A DNA stretch of 64,000 nucleotides from Epilithonimonas arachidiradicis (GCF_003610695.1 NZ_RAQH01000008.1:62001-126000), one strand, 5' to 3'; positions 53,907 to 61,842 are shown, counted from the first letter of the stretch. Notes: generated by a model from the letters alone, not told the origin. A program made the numbers and translations.

Positions 53907-54036
53907 AATAGAGAGACGTGAAAAAATACTAAAAGGTCTTGAAAAAGCTTATGAAAAAATGTTGGAATTCAAGAGAAAAAACAATAGCGAAATTGTTATA
54001 ATTAGAGAAAATAAGATTGTTAAAATCAAACCATAA
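53890..54036 (+). CDS. 48-aa partner ORF overlapping the zeta-like kinase gene
   Basis: ATG 53890 to TAA 54034-54036 encodes a 48-residue, highly charged protein: MTTENKIERREKILKGL, then a helical EKAYEKMLEFKRKNNSEI, and a C-terminal strand VIIRENKIVKIKP. It starts inside the kinase gene (overlap 17 bp, different frame) and ends 10 bp before the thioredoxin-like gene. Small ORFs of similar pattern (basic helix then 'V-I-x-x-N-x-K-I-V' end) are, to my recollection, found next to this kinase group in Bacteroidetes. It may be the antitoxin or a regulatory partner. It was found by direct translation of the overlapping region. Confidence 0.6.
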   Translation: MTTENKIERREKILKGLEKAYEKMLEFKRKNNSEIVIIRENKIVKIKP

Positions 54037-54046
54037 AATTAATTTA

Positions 54047-54682
54047 ATGAGAAAATTCCTGATATATTCAGTTTTGTCACTCAGCTTTTTAGCTTGTAAA
54101 AAGAACGACGAAAAAGTTGCAGAGGCAGAAGCAAAAGAAGATTCAATAAAAGTTGAACCTACAAAAACCGAAGCGGATGTTGCACAACTGAAAGAGTTTT
54201 CTCCAGAAACAATCTCAACAACTTTAAAATCGAATCATTCGGATACGCTTTATGTGACCAATTTTTTTGCAACGTGGTGTGGGCCGTGTATGTACGAGAT
54301 TCCTTTTTTCAGAAAAAAGATGGAAGAATTGGCTAATCAACCTGTGAAATTCACTTTTGTAAGTCTGGATAACAAAACCGATTGGGCGACAGATGTCAGC
54401 GATTTTGCGGATGAATACAACATTAGAGAAAATGTTGTTCTTTTAGACGGAACACTTTTGAATCAAGAATTTTTCAAGCAAAATTTCCAGTCTTGGGATG
54501 GAGGAGCTATTCCATTCACCTTGATTAGAAAAGGTGATAAATCTGACGAAACGGTTGGTTCTATGAGCGAGGAAATGCTCAATCAGAAAATCGAAAAACT
54601 ATTGACCCACAATTCTACTACAAAAGTTGTTGAGAATAAAGAAAAAGCTGGAATTGCCGGTCCGAAGAAATCTTTGAAATAA
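54047..54682 (+). CDS. TlpA-like thioredoxin lipoprotein
   Basis: ATG 54047 is preferred to an upstream in-frame ATG at 54017 because it gives a lipoprotein signal, MRKFLIYSVLSLSFLAC (Cys17), in a 211-aa protein. An Ala/Glu/Lys linker leads to a TlpA/ResA-type thioredoxin domain (about 48-190) with the redox site WCGPC (C78, C81) in YVTNFFATWCGPCMYEIPFF. Such proteins reduce disulfides in the periplasm, for cytochrome c maturation or oxidative stress. The FecCD permease gene follows 12 bp later; a shared operon is likely but a functional link is unproven. Confidence 0.88.
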   Translation: MRKFLIYSVLSLSFLACKKNDEKVAEAEAKEDSIKVEPTKTEADVAQLKEFSPETISTTLKSNHSDTLYVTNFFATWCGPCMYEIPFFRKKMEELANQPVKFTFVSLDNKTDWATDVSDFADEYNIRENVVLLDGTLLNQEFFKQNFQSWDGGAIPFTLIRKGDKSDETVGSMSEEMLNQKIEKLLTHNSTTKVVENKEKAGIAGPKKSLK

Positions 54683-54694
54683 CAATTATTCTTG

Positions 54695-55663
54695 ATGAAA
54701 CGTTTTCCTATTCTGGTAACATCTATAATCGTATTAGCGATTATTACGTTTTTCATCAACCTTAATATTGGTTTTGCAAAACTGAATTTTTCAGACTTTA
54801 TAAATTCAGAATCTGAGAATTTTCAGATTGCAGGATTCAGGATTAATCGTGCTTTGGCAATGCTTTTGGCTGGAATTGCGATCCCAACTAGCGGGTTTCT
54901 CTTGCAGGAATATTTCAAAAATCCTTTGGCTGGTCCTGATGTTTTGGGAATCACGTCGGTTTCCAGTTTGTTTGTCGCGTTTTACATTTTCTTTTCACAA
55001 AACATTGTTATTCCTGATTTTTTACAGAACAGTTTTATCAGTTTATCATCTATCATTGGAAGTATTGTTTTGATGATGATTTTACTTTTATTTTCGAATC
55101 GATTTCGGGATAAAAGTTTCATCATTATTTTTGGATTTTTGATTTCGGCTTTGGCTGGCGCTGTTGTTTCGTTTCTTCAGTTTTATGTGGAAAGTCAAAG
55201 TCTGAAAAATTATATTTTATGGACTTTTGGAGCAAATAATCAGGCTAGTTTAATTCAAATTTCAATTCTTACGGTTTTAATAATTATTGGATTAATTTTT
55301 ACTTTCAAATCTATAAAACCGTTAATAGGCAATGCTCTAGGAAATGCTTACGCACAGAGTTTCGGAATCAATCAATCCAAGCTAAAAATCAGTATTATTG
55401 TAGCTTCTTCCCTACTTTCTGCTTCGGTTACGGCTTTTTTAGGACCGATTTTATTTATTGGCGTGGTGGTGCCACATGTTTGCAGAATGATTTGGAATCC
55501 CGCGCAACTCTGGCATCAATGGATTTTGAATATGATTCTGGGTATTTTCATTATGCAGGTTTTCTCAATTATATCAGAATTGAGTCAGTTTCCGATTAAT
55601 ATCATCACGACATTCTTTGGAATTCCTGTGATATTATTGATGTTGATGAAAAGTAATAAATAG
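54695..55663 (+). CDS. FecCD/BtuC-type ABC transporter permease
   Basis: ATG 54695 used (an in-frame TTG lies 3 bp earlier); 322 aa with 9-10 hydrophobic helices. Signatures: ALAMLLAGIAIPTSGFLLQEYFKNPLAGPDVLGITS near the N-terminus, and FLGPILFIGVVVPHVCRMIWNP for the cytoplasmic coupling loop. Family transports iron-siderophore, heme or cobalamin across the inner membrane. The cognate ATPase is split off by the inserted GxxExxY element; its TAG stop directly abuts the left inverted repeat at 55664. No substrate-binding protein gene is visible. Confidence 0.9.
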   Translation: MKRFPILVTSIIVLAIITFFINLNIGFAKLNFSDFINSESENFQIAGFRINRALAMLLAGIAIPTSGFLLQEYFKNPLAGPDVLGITSVSSLFVAFYIFFSQNIVIPDFLQNSFISLSSIIGSIVLMMILLLFSNRFRDKSFIIIFGFLISALAGAVVSFLQFYVESQSLKNYILWTFGANNQASLIQISILTVLIIIGLIFTFKSIKPLIGNALGNAYAQSFGINQSKLKISIIVASSLLSASVTAFLGPILFIGVVVPHVCRMIWNPAQLWHQWILNMILGIFIMQVFSIISELSQFPINIITTFFGIPVILLMLMKSNK

Positions 55664-55736
55664 TTTTTATCGCAAAGTCGCAAAAAATTGATTTTTAAAA
55701 CTGATGAAAGACGCAAAGTTTTTTATCTTCGATAAA
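55664..55736 (+). repeat. Left inverted repeat of the GxxExxY cassette
   Basis: Starts TTTTTATCGCAAAG (55664-55677) and ends TTATCTTCGATAAA (55723-55736); a GACGCAAAG at 55710-55718 echoes the outer unit. Mate: 56125-56198. Confidence 0.8.
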
Positions 55737-55744
55737 AAAATACA

Positions 55745-56122
55745 ATGGATGAAAATGAATTGGCAAAAATTGTCGTTGATTTAGGATTTAAAATTTACAA
55801 AAAACTTGGTGCAGGTTTATTTGAAAACGTTTATGAGGAATGTCTTTTTCATGATATTAAAAAATTTGGATTAAAAGTCGAAAAGCAAAAATCATTACCT
55901 ATAATTTATGATGATTTGATAATTGAGAATGCTTTTAAAATTGATTTATTAGTAGAAGATAAATTAATTTTAGAAATAAAAACTGTCGATTATCTGAATG
56001 ATATTCACAAAGCGCAAATTCTAACTTACCTAAAAATGACGAATTGTAAATTAGGATTATTATTAAATTTCAGAACAGATTATTATAAAAACGGAATAAA
56101 AAGAGTTGTAAACAATCTTTAG
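55745..56122 (+). CDS. GxxExxY family protein
   Basis: A 125-aa protein with the defining motif GLFENVY (G24, E27, Y30) and a PD-(D/E)XK-like core: D67 in AFKIDLLVEDKLILEIKTVDYL with E77 and K79, then KAQILTYLKMTNCKLGLLLNF. The family resembles nucleases/Holliday-junction resolvases, but biochemical activity is not established to my knowledge. It sits alone between two inverted repeats inside an ABC transporter operon. Its orientation follows the operon. Base composition is more AT-rich than the neighbouring reading frames by eye. Confidence 0.88.
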   Translation: MDENELAKIVVDLGFKIYKKLGAGLFENVYEECLFHDIKKFGLKVEKQKSLPIIYDDLIIENAFKIDLLVEDKLILEIKTVDYLNDIHKAQILTYLKMTNCKLGLLLNFRTDYYKNGIKRVVNNL

Positions 56123-56124
56123 AA

Positions 56125-56198
56125 TTTATCGAAGATAAGCCCTGGCGACTTTTAAACAGAATAATAGTAAAAAAACTTTTGTGCCTTTGCGATAAAAA
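56125..56198 (-). repeat. Right inverted repeat of the GxxExxY cassette
   Basis: TTTATCGAAGATAA (56125-56138) and CTTTGCGATAAAAA (56185-56198) are exact reverse complements of the left-arm inner and outer units, in mirrored order. The arm ends on the base before the ATPase start codon. Confidence 0.8.
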
Positions 56199-57146
56199 AT
56201 GAAACATTTCCTAGAATTAAAAAACACAACAATCGGCTATTCAAACCCTTTGGTTTCGGAGATTAATTCGTCATTGGAATTAGGCGAAGTTTTTCTGTTA
56301 ATGGGAAACAACGGAATTGGAAAAACCACCTTAATCAAATCTATTCTTGGACAAAATAAACTATTGAAAGGCGAAATTTCTATCAATGGGAAATCAATTC
56401 AAAAACTGAATTCAAATGAAATAGCTTCTCAAATTGCCATTGTTTTTTCTAAAGCTGAAATTCCTGATAATTATACGGTTACAGATTTAATTTCGTTAGG
56501 GAAATACATTCATTATCCTTATTATTTTAAATTGAATGAAACAGATAAACAAGAAATTTCCGAAATTATCAACAAACTCAATCTATCAAAATATCAGAAT
56601 AAAAAACTAACCGAATTATCTGACGGCAATCTTCAAAAAGCCTTTATAGGAAGAGCCTTAGCTCAGAATTCTCCTTTCATTATTTTGGATGAACCGACAA
56701 CTCATTTGGATGAAGAAAACAAATTAATGATTCTTTCTCTTCTCAGAAATCTTGCTAAATCAGAAAATAAGTTAATTCTTTTCTCTTCACACGATTGGCG
56801 ATTGGCAAAAGAATTTTCTGATAAAATATGGTGGATTAAAGATAAAAAACTCATCAGCGGAATCTCTGAAGAAGTGATTCTCAACAATCCTGAATTGATT
56901 ACACCAAAGATTCTGAATTTTAATCAAACCTTCCATTCTCCTGAAATTGATGCGCCGAAATTGGAAAAAGAAATGATGTTCTCTTATCTCCAAAAAAACT
57001 TCTCTCAAGATTTACGAAAATTTAAATTGACGTTTAAAAATGATTTTTGGGAACTGAATTTGGATAATTTTTATGACAATTGTCATAATTTTCAAGAAAT
57101 TAAACATTCTCTCCAAACTCTTATTAAAACAGGCAATTCTAACTAA
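56199..57146 (+). CDS. FecE-like ABC transporter ATP-binding protein with C-terminal extension
   Basis: A 315-aa ATPase partnering the FecCD permease. Walker A GNNGIGKTTLIKSIL (about 36-50), Walker B FIILDEPTTHLDEENK, switch His in FSSHDWRLAKEF. The signature is LSDGNLQKAFIGRAL, where LSGGQ would be usual. About 60 residues after the normal end (from ILNFNQTFHSPEID) are an extra, Lys/Phe-rich region. Start ATG follows the right inverted repeat without a spacer, so it has lost any original upstream ribosome-binding sequence shared with the permease gene. Confidence 0.9.
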   Translation: MKHFLELKNTTIGYSNPLVSEINSSLELGEVFLLMGNNGIGKTTLIKSILGQNKLLKGEISINGKSIQKLNSNEIASQIAIVFSKAEIPDNYTVTDLISLGKYIHYPYYFKLNETDKQEISEIINKLNLSKYQNKKLTELSDGNLQKAFIGRALAQNSPFIILDEPTTHLDEENKLMILSLLRNLAKSENKLILFSSHDWRLAKEFSDKIWWIKDKKLISGISEEVILNNPELITPKILNFNQTFHSPEIDAPKLEKEMMFSYLQKNFSQDLRKFKLTFKNDFWELNLDNFYDNCHNFQEIKHSLQTLIKTGNSN

Positions 57147-57228
57147 ATAGATTTTATTTTAATTTTATTTAATAAGATTCGCATAATAATTAAGATATTG
57201 CAAATCAGCTATTTAATCATCTTATTGT

Positions 57229-57266
57229 AAAAATACTATGCATGCATAGTATTTTTTTTATATTTG
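57229..57266 (+). promoter_or_regulatory. Perfect 28-bp palindromic operator and promoter of the fad regulator
   Basis: 57229-57256 is a perfect palindrome with half-site AAAAATACTATGCA (core ACTATGCATGCATAGT). It is followed by a full -7 match TATATTTG at 57259-57266. TATG at 57237-57240, 18 bp upstream, fits a one-off -33 and lies inside the palindrome. A bound dimer would block the promoter, so autorepression by the MarR protein encoded 27 bp downstream is the natural inference. Confidence 0.7.
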
Positions 57267-57282
57267 TATAAAGCGCTTCAAT

Positions 57283-57744
57283 ATGCTAATTATGGAAAAG
57301 AAAAATTCTGAAAAAGTCGAAAGTATAGACTTGATGTTAAAGTCGGCTTGGCTGGCTGTTTCGAAGATGTATTCGGATCAGGCTTCCCTGTACAATTCTA
57401 CAGCAGTTCAAGCTCTTACTTTGTTAAAAATTGACCCAAAAGAAGGAACAAGAAGCACAAACCTTGGTCCTAAAATGGCAATAGAACCTACTTCTCTTAC
57501 AAGAATCATCAAACTTCTTGAAGACAATGGTTATATCTACAAAGAAAAAACTACAACGGATAAGCGGGAAGTTATTATCAAACTAACTGATAAAGGGCTT
57601 AATTCCAGAAACTTGTCAAAAGAAGTTGTTCTCAATTTCAACAAAAAGGTTTTGGAAAGAATTGCGCCTGAGAAATTTGAAGTTTTTAAGGAAGTGATGA
57701 CAGACATTCTGAAAATAGCAAACGAACTGAATCATAAGAAATAA
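57283..57744 (+). CDS. MarR family regulator of the fatty-acid degradation operon
   Basis: A 153-aa winged-helix protein (ATG 57283, or ATG 57292 for MEKKNSEKV). The order is dimerisation helices, then PTSLTRIIKLLEDNGYIYKEKTTTDKREVIIKLTDKG (recognition helix and wing, about 74-110), then C-terminal helices. DKRE-VIIKLT is the MarR wing. Its position just before fadN-fadA-fadE on the same strand and just after the 28-bp palindrome makes it the probable acyl-CoA-responsive repressor of beta-oxidation, replacing the TetR-type FadR used in Bacillus; the ligand is inference. Confidence 0.87.
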   Translation: MLIMEKKNSEKVESIDLMLKSAWLAVSKMYSDQASLYNSTAVQALTLLKIDPKEGTRSTNLGPKMAIEPTSLTRIIKLLEDNGYIYKEKTTTDKREVIIKLTDKGLNSRNLSKEVVLNFNKKVLERIAPEKFEVFKEVMTDILKIANELNHKK

Positions 57745-57760
57745 CTATCAAGAAAGATAA

Positions 57761-57822
57761 ACTCTCGCTCGTTATGCAAATCGAACAGATTAATCTGCAT
57801 AATCATTGAAATCTGCGAGAGA
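57761..57822. repeat. REP-like palindrome between marR and fadN
   Basis: CTCTCGC (57762-57768) pairs with GCGAGAG (57815-57821); inside, TTATGCA (57772-57778) pairs with TGCATAA (57796-57802), and CAGATTAATCTG (57786-57797) is a perfect 12-bp palindrome. The ATCTGC unit is shared with the element at 10968-11044. Confidence 0.6.
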
Positions 57823-57863
57823 ACTCTTATGTAAAATATTAAATCATAAAATATTATCTAATA

Positions 57864-60236
57864 ATGAACAGAAAAATAAAACACGTTACGGTTCTCGGTT
57901 CCGGCGTGATGGGTTCCGGAATTGCCTGTCATTTAGCGGGTAACGGCATTCAGGTTTTGATGTTGGATATGCCTCCGAAAGACTCGGAAAATGCCGACAA
58001 AAAAACAAGAAATAGCGTTGCACAAGGTCATCTTGACAACGCTTTGAAAAGTAATCCTTCACCAATCTATGACAAATCTTTTGCCTCCAGAATTACGGTT
58101 GGAAACTTCGAAGATGATTTGGAAAAAATCAAAAATTCGGATTGGGTCATTGAGGTGATTGTCGAGAGACTGGATATCAAACAATCGATGTTTGAAAAAG
58201 TTGACAAACTTCGTAAAGAAGGAACTTTGGTAACTTCTAACACATCGGGAATCCCGATTCATCTGATGTCGGAAGGTAGGTCAGAAGATTTCCAGAAACA
58301 TTTCTGTGGAACGCACTTCTTCAATCCACCGAGATATCTGAAATTATTTGAAGTGATTCCAGGTCCGAAAACGGATAAATCTGTGATTGATTTCTTTATG
58401 TCTTACGGTGAAAAGTTCCTTGGAAAAACAACGGTTCTTTGTAAAGATACACCAGGTTTTATCGGAAACAGAGTCGGAGTCTACTCGATGGCGAAAATTA
58501 TGGAATTGACGGAAGAAATCGGTTTAACGATTGAAGAAGCCGATTCTTTGACCGGAGATTTACTGAATCGTCCAAAAACCGGGACTTTCAAATTGGGAGA
58601 TTTGGTTGGATTAGACACGGCTTTCAACGTAACCAAAGGACTTCAGGCGAATCTTAAAGATGATGAAATGGTTCAGGCACTTAAAGACTCGAAAACTCTG
58701 AATTTCCTGATTGAAAATAAATTTCTTGGTGATAAAGCTAAAAAAGGATTCTATTATAAAGAAAAAGATGCTGGCGGCAATGTGAACCGTTTCGTTCTTA
58801 ACTATCAAACGTTGGGCTACGAACCGACAAAACAGCCTAAACTTCCTATCGTTACAACAGCGAAAGAAGCCGGAAGTTTGAAAAACCGTTTGCCGATTTT
58901 GTTGAAAGACCAATCCAAAGCCGGAGAATTGATTAGAAAACATTTTGCTTCATTGTTCGCTTACGTTTCTCAACGCGTTCCTGAAATTACGGATGTTTTC
59001 TACTCTATCGATGATGCAATGAAAACCGGTTATGCCTGGAAATACGGACCGTTCGAAAACTGGGATTTTGTTGGTGTTCAGAAAGGAATTGATTTGGTGG
59101 AAAGCGAAGGTTACAAAGTCGCTGATTGGGTTAAGGAAATGCTGGCTTCCGGAAACGAATCTTTCTACAAGTTAGAAAATGGAAAACAGTTATTCTACAA
59201 TCAGAATACAAAATCGTACGAACCAATTCCTGGTCAGGATGTTTTCATTATACTTAATAATATCAGAAAAGAAAAAACAGTTTGGTCCAATTCCGAATCT
59301 GCATTAATTGACCTTGGTGACGGTATTTTGAACTTCGAGTTCCGTTCAAAAATGAATTCTCTTGGAGGTGGCGTTTTGGAAGGTCTTAATAAATCCATAG
59401 ACATTGCCGAGAAAGATTACAGAGGTTTGGTTGTTGGAAATCAGGCTGACAATTTCTCAGTCGGTGCTAATCTCGCAATGGTAATGATGATGGCTGTTGA
59501 ACAAGATTGGTACGAACTGAATATGGCCATCGCAATGTTCCAACAAACTTCTATGAAGCTAAGATATTCATCAATTCCTGTTATCGCTGCACCTTTCGGA
59601 ATGACGCTTGGCGGTGGATGTGAATTCTCTATGCACGCGGACAAAATTGTTGCTGCAGCAGAAACTTACATCGGTTTGGTGGAAGTTGGCGTTGGTCTGA
59701 TTCCAGGAGGTGGCGGAACAAAAGAATTTGCATTGAGAGCATTGAAAGGAACACTTCCTGATGATGTTAAGACCAATCATTTGAGAAATTACTTTATGAA
59801 TATTGCAACCGCAAAAGTGGCAACTTCTGCCTGGGAAGCTAAACAAATGGGAATTCTGACAGATAAAGATATCATCGTTGTCAACAAAGACAGACAGATT
59901 GCTGAAGCCAAACGTCAGGCGATTGTTTTGGATGAATTAGGTTACACCCCGCCAGTTCCTGAGAAAGTTAAAGTTCTAGGTAACGAAGCAATGGGAATGT
60001 TCTACGTTGGAACTGACCAAATGGTTGCAGGTGGTTACGCATCGGAACACGATAGAAAAATCGCGAATAAAATCGGCTATGTAATGACCGGCGGTAATCT
60101 TTCTGAGCAGACAGAAGTTTCTGAACAATATCTTTTGGATTTGGAAAGAGAAGCATTTTTATCACTTTGCGGAGAGAGAAAAACGCTTGAGAGAATAGGT
60201 GGAATGTTGAAAACAGGAAAACCGGTGAGAAACTAA
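57864..60236 (+). CDS. fadN: 3-hydroxyacyl-CoA dehydrogenase/enoyl-CoA hydratase FadN
   Basis: A 790-aa bifunctional beta-oxidation enzyme. The dehydrogenase comes first: VTVLGSGVMGSGIACHLAG (about 8-26, NAD site), FCGTHFFNPPRYLKLFEVIPGPKT (catalytic His), CKDTPGFIGNRVGVYSM. A crotonase-like hydratase region follows at about 480-690: NFSVGANLAMVMMM and YIGLVEVGVGLIPGGGGTKEF. This domain order and length match FadN of Bacillus, not E. coli FadB. fadA begins 26 bp downstream. First enzyme of the fadN-fadA-fadE operon. Confidence 0.95.
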   Translation: MNRKIKHVTVLGSGVMGSGIACHLAGNGIQVLMLDMPPKDSENADKKTRNSVAQGHLDNALKSNPSPIYDKSFASRITVGNFEDDLEKIKNSDWVIEVIVERLDIKQSMFEKVDKLRKEGTLVTSNTSGIPIHLMSEGRSEDFQKHFCGTHFFNPPRYLKLFEVIPGPKTDKSVIDFFMSYGEKFLGKTTVLCKDTPGFIGNRVGVYSMAKIMELTEEIGLTIEEADSLTGDLLNRPKTGTFKLGDLVGLDTAFNVTKGLQANLKDDEMVQALKDSKTLNFLIENKFLGDKAKKGFYYKEKDAGGNVNRFVLNYQTLGYEPTKQPKLPIVTTAKEAGSLKNRLPILLKDQSKAGELIRKHFASLFAYVSQRVPEITDVFYSIDDAMKTGYAWKYGPFENWDFVGVQKGIDLVESEGYKVADWVKEMLASGNESFYKLENGKQLFYNQNTKSYEPIPGQDVFIILNNIRKEKTVWSNSESALIDLGDGILNFEFRSKMNSLGGGVLEGLNKSIDIAEKDYRGLVVGNQADNFSVGANLAMVMMMAVEQDWYELNMAIAMFQQTSMKLRYSSIPVIAAPFGMTLGGGCEFSMHADKIVAAAETYIGLVEVGVGLIPGGGGTKEFALRALKGTLPDDVKTNHLRNYFMNIATAKVATSAWEAKQMGILTDKDIIVVNKDRQIAEAKRQAIVLDELGYTPPVPEKVKVLGNEAMGMFYVGTDQMVAGGYASEHDRKIANKIGYVMTGGNLSEQTEVSEQYLLDLEREAFLSLCGERKTLERIGGMLKTGKPVRN

Positions 60237-60262
60237 TCTGTCATTATTAAAATTAAACAAAT

Positions 60263-61438
60263 ATGGAAGCATATATAGTAACAGGATACAGAACAGCAGT
60301 TGGTAAAGCACCGAAAGGTTCTTTGCGTTTTACCCGTCCGGATGATATGGCGGCAACTGTGATAGAACGTCTGATGAAAGATGTTCCCAATCTTGACCCG
60401 GCTCGCATCGACGATTTGATTGTCGGTTGTGCAATGCCGGAAGCAGAACAAGGACTGAATGTCGCGAGACTGATTTCATTAATGGGATTGGACACCGACA
60501 AAGTGCCAGGTGTAACAGTGAACAGATATTGCGCATCGGGCTCAGAATCTATAGCAATTGCGGCAGCAAAAATCAAAGCCGGAATGGCAGAATGCATCAT
60601 CGCTGGTGGTGCAGAAAGTATGTCTTATATCCCGATGGGCGGTTACAAACCAATTCCGGACACGGATTTAGCAAAATCAAATCCCGATTACTATTGGGGA
60701 ATGGGATTAACGGCGGAAGCAGTTGCCAAAGAATTCAAGGTGGGTCGTGAGGAACAAGACCAATTTGCTTACAATTCACATCAGAAAGCAATTAAAGCGA
60801 TACAGGAAGGAAAATTTGATAACCAGATTGTTCCGATTGATGTGAAATATAATTTTCTGGATGAAAAGGAAAAAATCCAGACCAAAGAATATGCATTCAA
60901 ACAAGATGAGGGTCCGAGAGCTGATACTTCAATCGAGGCCTTGGCGAAACTTCGTCCTGTTTTTGCTGCCAATGGTTCCGTAACAGCAGGTAACTCTTCT
61001 CAGACTTCTGACGGCGCTGCTTTCACAATGGTAATGTCCGAAAGAATGGTAAAAGAATTAAATCTGACGCCAGTTGCAAGACTTCTCTCCTATTCGACTG
61101 TCGGGGTTCCGCCAAGGATTATGGGAATTGGTCCAATGTATGCCATTCCAAAAGCGTTGGAACAAGCTGGTCTTAAACAATCGGATATCGATTTATTTGA
61201 ACTGAACGAAGCTTTTGCTTCGCAATCAGTCGCCATTTTAAGAGAATTAAACATCAATCCTGACATCGTCAACGTGAACGGAGGCGCAATTGCACTCGGA
61301 CATCCACTAGGCTGTACAGGAACTAAACTGACTGTTCAACTTCTTGATGAAATGAAACGCAGAAACAGCAAATATGGTGTAGTGACAATGTGCGTTGGAA
61401 CAGGTCAGGGTGCGGCGAGTGTATTTGAGTTGTTATAG
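60263..61438 (+). CDS. fadA: Acetyl-CoA C-acyltransferase (3-ketoacyl-CoA thiolase)
   Basis: A 391-aa thiolase cleaving 3-ketoacyl-CoA. The active-site Cys is in VNRYCASGSESIAIAA (about residue 90); the C-terminal His and Cys lie in GGAIALGHPLGCTGTKL and MCVGTGQGAASVFELL. NEAFASQSVAIL is the family substrate motif. Cytosolic tetramer by family knowledge. Follows fadN; the next operon gene, fadE, is separated from it by an inserted four-helix-bundle gene. Confidence 0.96.
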   Translation: MEAYIVTGYRTAVGKAPKGSLRFTRPDDMAATVIERLMKDVPNLDPARIDDLIVGCAMPEAEQGLNVARLISLMGLDTDKVPGVTVNRYCASGSESIAIAAAKIKAGMAECIIAGGAESMSYIPMGGYKPIPDTDLAKSNPDYYWGMGLTAEAVAKEFKVGREEQDQFAYNSHQKAIKAIQEGKFDNQIVPIDVKYNFLDEKEKIQTKEYAFKQDEGPRADTSIEALAKLRPVFAANGSVTAGNSSQTSDGAAFTMVMSERMVKELNLTPVARLLSYSTVGVPPRIMGIGPMYAIPKALEQAGLKQSDIDLFELNEAFASQSVAILRELNINPDIVNVNGGAIALGHPLGCTGTKLTVQLLDEMKRRNSKYGVVTMCVGTGQGAASVFELL

Positions 61439-61448
61439 ACACGGAGAA

Positions 61449-61468
61449 TAAAGAATAAAGAGAAAAGA
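61449..61468 (+). repeat. Left 20-bp inverted repeat of the four-helix-bundle cassette
   Basis: TAAAGAATAAAGAGAAAAGA, purine-rich, with internal AATAAAGA periodicity; exact mate at 61843-61862. Confidence 0.85.
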
Positions 61469-61477
61469 CTTTTCATA

Positions 61478-61834
61478 ATGAAGCATAATTTTAAGAATCT
61501 AAATATTTGGAAATTATCTATAGAATTAGCTGATGAAATTTATGCAATCACTGAAAGTTTTCCTAAAAATGAAGAATTCGGTTTGAAATCACAAATCAGA
61601 AGGTGTACAGTCTCTGTTGCTTCTAATATTGCAGAAGGTTCAAGCAGAACTTCACAAAAGGACTTCAATCGATTTTTAGAAATCAGTTTAGGTTCTCTTT
61701 ATGAATTACAAACTCAAATAATTATTTCCTCAAAGAGAAATTATATTGAACAATCGAAATTTGAATTAATTGAAAATAAAATCACCGAATTACAGAGAAT
61801 GATTTCTGGCTTTCAAAAAACACTGAGTTTGTAA
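61478..61834 (+). CDS. Four-helix-bundle protein (23S rRNA intervening-sequence type)
   Basis: A 118-aa protein of the family first found encoded in intervening sequences of 23S rRNA genes. Landmarks: FKNLNIWKLSIELADEIYAITESFPKNEEFGLKSQIRRCTVSVASNIAEGSSRTSQKDFNRFLEISLGSLYELQTQ, where SVASNIAEGSSR and the following SLGSLYELQTQ are the family signatures. Four amphipathic helices are expected. The family has no established biochemical role. It is placed inside the fad operon, between inverted repeats and in the same direction as the operon. Confidence 0.93.
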   Translation: MKHNFKNLNIWKLSIELADEIYAITESFPKNEEFGLKSQIRRCTVSVASNIAEGSSRTSQKDFNRFLEISLGSLYELQTQIIISSKRNYIEQSKFELIENKITELQRMISGFQKTLSL

Positions 61835-61842
61835 GTCTTTAT

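Larger units (their letters stand above)
55664..56198. mobile_element. Candidate inverted-repeat-bounded cassette carrying a GxxExxY gene
   Basis: A 535-bp unit between the FecCD permease stop (55661-55663) and the ATPase start (56199). Its ends are imperfect inverted repeats of 73 and 74 bp whose outer 14 bp (TTTTTATCGCAAAG) and inner 14 bp (TTATCTTCGATAAA) match exactly in inverted orientation. The only gene inside is GxxExxY. There is no transposase and no clear target duplication. The element fits exactly between two genes that should be adjacent, which suggests insertion into the operon. Confidence 0.6.

Noticed and set aside
55664-56198. Target-site duplication around the GxxExxY cassette
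   Set aside because: Flanks AATAG and ATGAA do not match, so no duplication could be claimed.
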